Position numbers and translations under genes: made by a program
The notes under the pieces: model-generated
The model's input: only the letters and a program-made list of their open reading frames with translations
The model's database searches: none
Told to the model about the DNA's origin: nothing
Shown: positions 15,541-15,886 of the stretch, in pieces
Numbering within the stretch: position 1 is the first letter of the stretch
Layout of the letters: each line of letters opens with the position of its first letter
Assembly (NCBI GenBank): GCA_028696915.1
Contig: JAQVGB010000017.1
Location: 1-15,886, forward strand
Reading direction: 5' to 3'
Length of the DNA stretch: 15,886 nt
From: Candidatus Dojkabacteria bacterium
GTDB lineage: Bacteria > Patescibacteriota > Dojkabacteria > SC72 > JAFGCJ01

Positions 15541-15607
15541 GAGGAAAAGCGTCCAACCGGTTCCTTTTCATTCCCCTTTCGCTTAGTCTTAGTCTCAGCT
15601 TCGCTTG
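15541..15607. promoter_or_regulatory. Shared upstream region between the sortase and dnaJ promoters
   Basis: This central part of the divergent gap contains the perfect palindrome AACCGGTT (15555-15562), flanked by GAAAAG (15544-15549) and CTTTTC (15564-15569). It ends in the tandem CTTAGT-CTTAGT (15582-15593) that occupies the -35 region of the dnaJ promoter. It may be an operator acting on both genes; this is inference only. Confidence 0.35.
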
Positions 15608-15616
15608 TGGTATAAT
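15608..15616 (+). promoter_or_regulatory. dnaJ promoter, extended -10
   Basis: TGG-TATAAT is a perfect -10 with an upstream TG, which can make up for a missing -35. No good TTGACA match lies 16 to 18 bp upstream; the pyrimidine-rich CTTAGTCTTAGT occupies that place. The predicted start of transcription is near 15623, the first base of the CIRCE-like repeat. The leader to the dnaJ ATG would be about 100 nt. Confidence 0.65.
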
Positions 15617-15622
15617 TGCGCG

Positions 15623-15649
15623 CTAGCAGTTAATAATTGCGACTGCTAA
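15623..15649 (+). promoter_or_regulatory. CIRCE-like HrcA operator
   Basis: The arms CTAGCAGTT and GACTGCTAA are separated by exactly 9 bp. Seven central positions pair perfectly (TAGCAGT with ACTGCTA). The established CIRCE is TTAGCACTC-N9-GAGTGCTAA; the right arm matches 8 of 9 and the left 6 of 9. The change at arm position 7 is mirrored in the other arm, so symmetry is kept. The spacing, the place at the predicted transcription start, and the dnaJ gene downstream together make HrcA repression with heat-shock release the likely regulation. Confidence 0.8.
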
Positions 15650-15668
15650 TGTGTGGCGGGAGGAATTT

Positions 15669-15704
15669 TTGCATTCAGAAGTGGAGTGCAACTCCGGTCG
15701 TTAG
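15669..15704 (+). other. Possible 11-codon leader ORF and hairpin in the dnaJ 5' UTR
   Basis: A strong Shine-Dalgarno, GGGAGGA (15658-15664), stands 5 nt before a TTG that opens an 11-codon frame (LHSEVECNSGR in literal translation) ending in TAG at 15702-15704, 21 nt before the dnaJ ATG. Inside it is a compact hairpin GGAGT-GCA-ACTCC (15683-15695). This may be a leader peptide, a standby ribosome site, or simply leader structure. Coding is unproven. Confidence 0.25.
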
Positions 15705-15725
15705 GGTTAATTGAGATCTTTACGC

Positions 15726-15886
15726 ATGGCAGAAAAGAGAGATTACTATGAAGTGCTCGGTGTTTCCCGCGATGCGTCGGCGGCTGAAATCAAGCGTGCG
15801 TATCGGAAGCTGGCCAAAGAACTTCATCCTGATCACAACAAAGAAGATGGTGCCGAGGACAAGTTTAATGAGGTTCGTGAGGCATA
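15726..15886 (+). CDS. dnaJ: Chaperone DnaJ (Hsp40), 3' truncated by the window end
   Basis: The first 53 residues are visible and form a J domain: RDYYEVLGVSRDASAAEIKRAYRKLAKELHPDHNK in outline, with the invariant HPD at 34-36 that stimulates DnaK ATP hydrolysis. The rest (Gly/Phe region, zinc-finger, C-terminal substrate domain) lies beyond the window, so type I DnaJ versus a shorter J protein cannot be settled, though the near-canonical N-terminus favours DnaJ. The ATG at 15726 gives the standard start; a TTG at 15711 in frame is less likely. Only a weak GAG (15713-15715) serves as Shine-Dalgarno. Its own CIRCE-like operator, with a divergent sortase upstream, shows that dnaJ is not behind hrcA-grpE-dnaK here and begins its own unit. 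Confidence 0.95.
   Translation, partial: MAEKRDYYEVLGVSRDASAAEIKRAYRKLAKELHPDHNKEDGAEDKFNEVREA

Noticed and set aside
15541..15570. Intrinsic terminator in the divergent gap
   Set aside because: GAAAAG/CTTTTC around AACCGGTT could fold, but no gene on either strand ends here, and both flanks are promoters.
1..15886. Recoded TGA, CRISPR array, insertion sequence or prophage
   Set aside because: TGA ends several genes (alaS, LCP, holA, large surface protein) at sensible family boundaries. I saw no spaced direct repeats, transposase motifs or phage genes.

Overview
This 15.9 kb window looks like chromosome of a small-genome bacterium of the Candidate Phyla Radiation (Patescibacteria), perhaps Microgenomates-like. 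The grounds are: short versions of housekeeping proteins (an alanyl-tRNA synthetase ending after its editing domain), very tight gene packing, large single-copy surface proteins with Ig-like or DUF11-like domains and their own membrane anchors, a sortase, and few Shine-Dalgarno sequences. Base composition is near 50% GC by eye. TGA is used as a normal stop, which argues against the recoded groups Gracilibacteria and Absconditabacteria. The lineage is an inference; no rRNA or other phylogenetic marker was compared.

Layout. Nearly everything is transcribed leftward (minus strand), in three blocks. (1) Right block, 15486 to 13338: a class D-like sortase, then an extracellular solute-binding protein that overlaps it by 8 bp. 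(2) Middle, 13261 to 10106: one 1051-residue membrane protein with Ig-like or cadherin-like ectodomains, one membrane helix and a 394-residue proline-rich tail. (3) Left block, 10056 to 434, seven closely spaced genes: alaS, ruvX, mltG, an LCP-family glycopolymer transferase, holA, a DUF11-like/Cys-rich surface protein, and a Wzy/O-antigen-ligase-like membrane protein with TPRs. The alaS-ruvX-mltG order is also that of Firmicutes such as Bacillus subtilis, so the core of this operon is old. Two plus-strand genes flank the set: a truncated FN3-domain protein at the left edge and the start of dnaJ at the right edge.

Themes. The window is rich in envelope functions: MltG (glycan strand termination), LCP (attachment of anionic polymers to the wall), a Wzy-like protein (polysaccharide polymerisation or ligation), a sortase, and three anchored or secreted surface proteins. 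One of these carries a QPNTG sequence before its last membrane helix and may be a sortase substrate.

Regulation. The three leftward promoters (alaS, the 1051-aa gene, the sortase) have near-consensus -10 boxes only 8 to 11 nt before the start codon and no Shine-Dalgarno, which predicts leaderless mRNAs. A related pyrimidine-rich motif (core CTTAGTCTT) covers the -35 region of the alaS, sortase and dnaJ promoters. dnaJ has a long leader with an extended -10 box and a CIRCE-like inverted repeat at the predicted transcription start, so HrcA-type heat-shock repression is likely. I saw no tRNA, rRNA, CRISPR array, insertion sequence or convincing intrinsic terminator. No gene-free stretch exceeds 300 bp; the longest is 15487-15725, which holds the divergent sortase/dnaJ promoters and the dnaJ leader.
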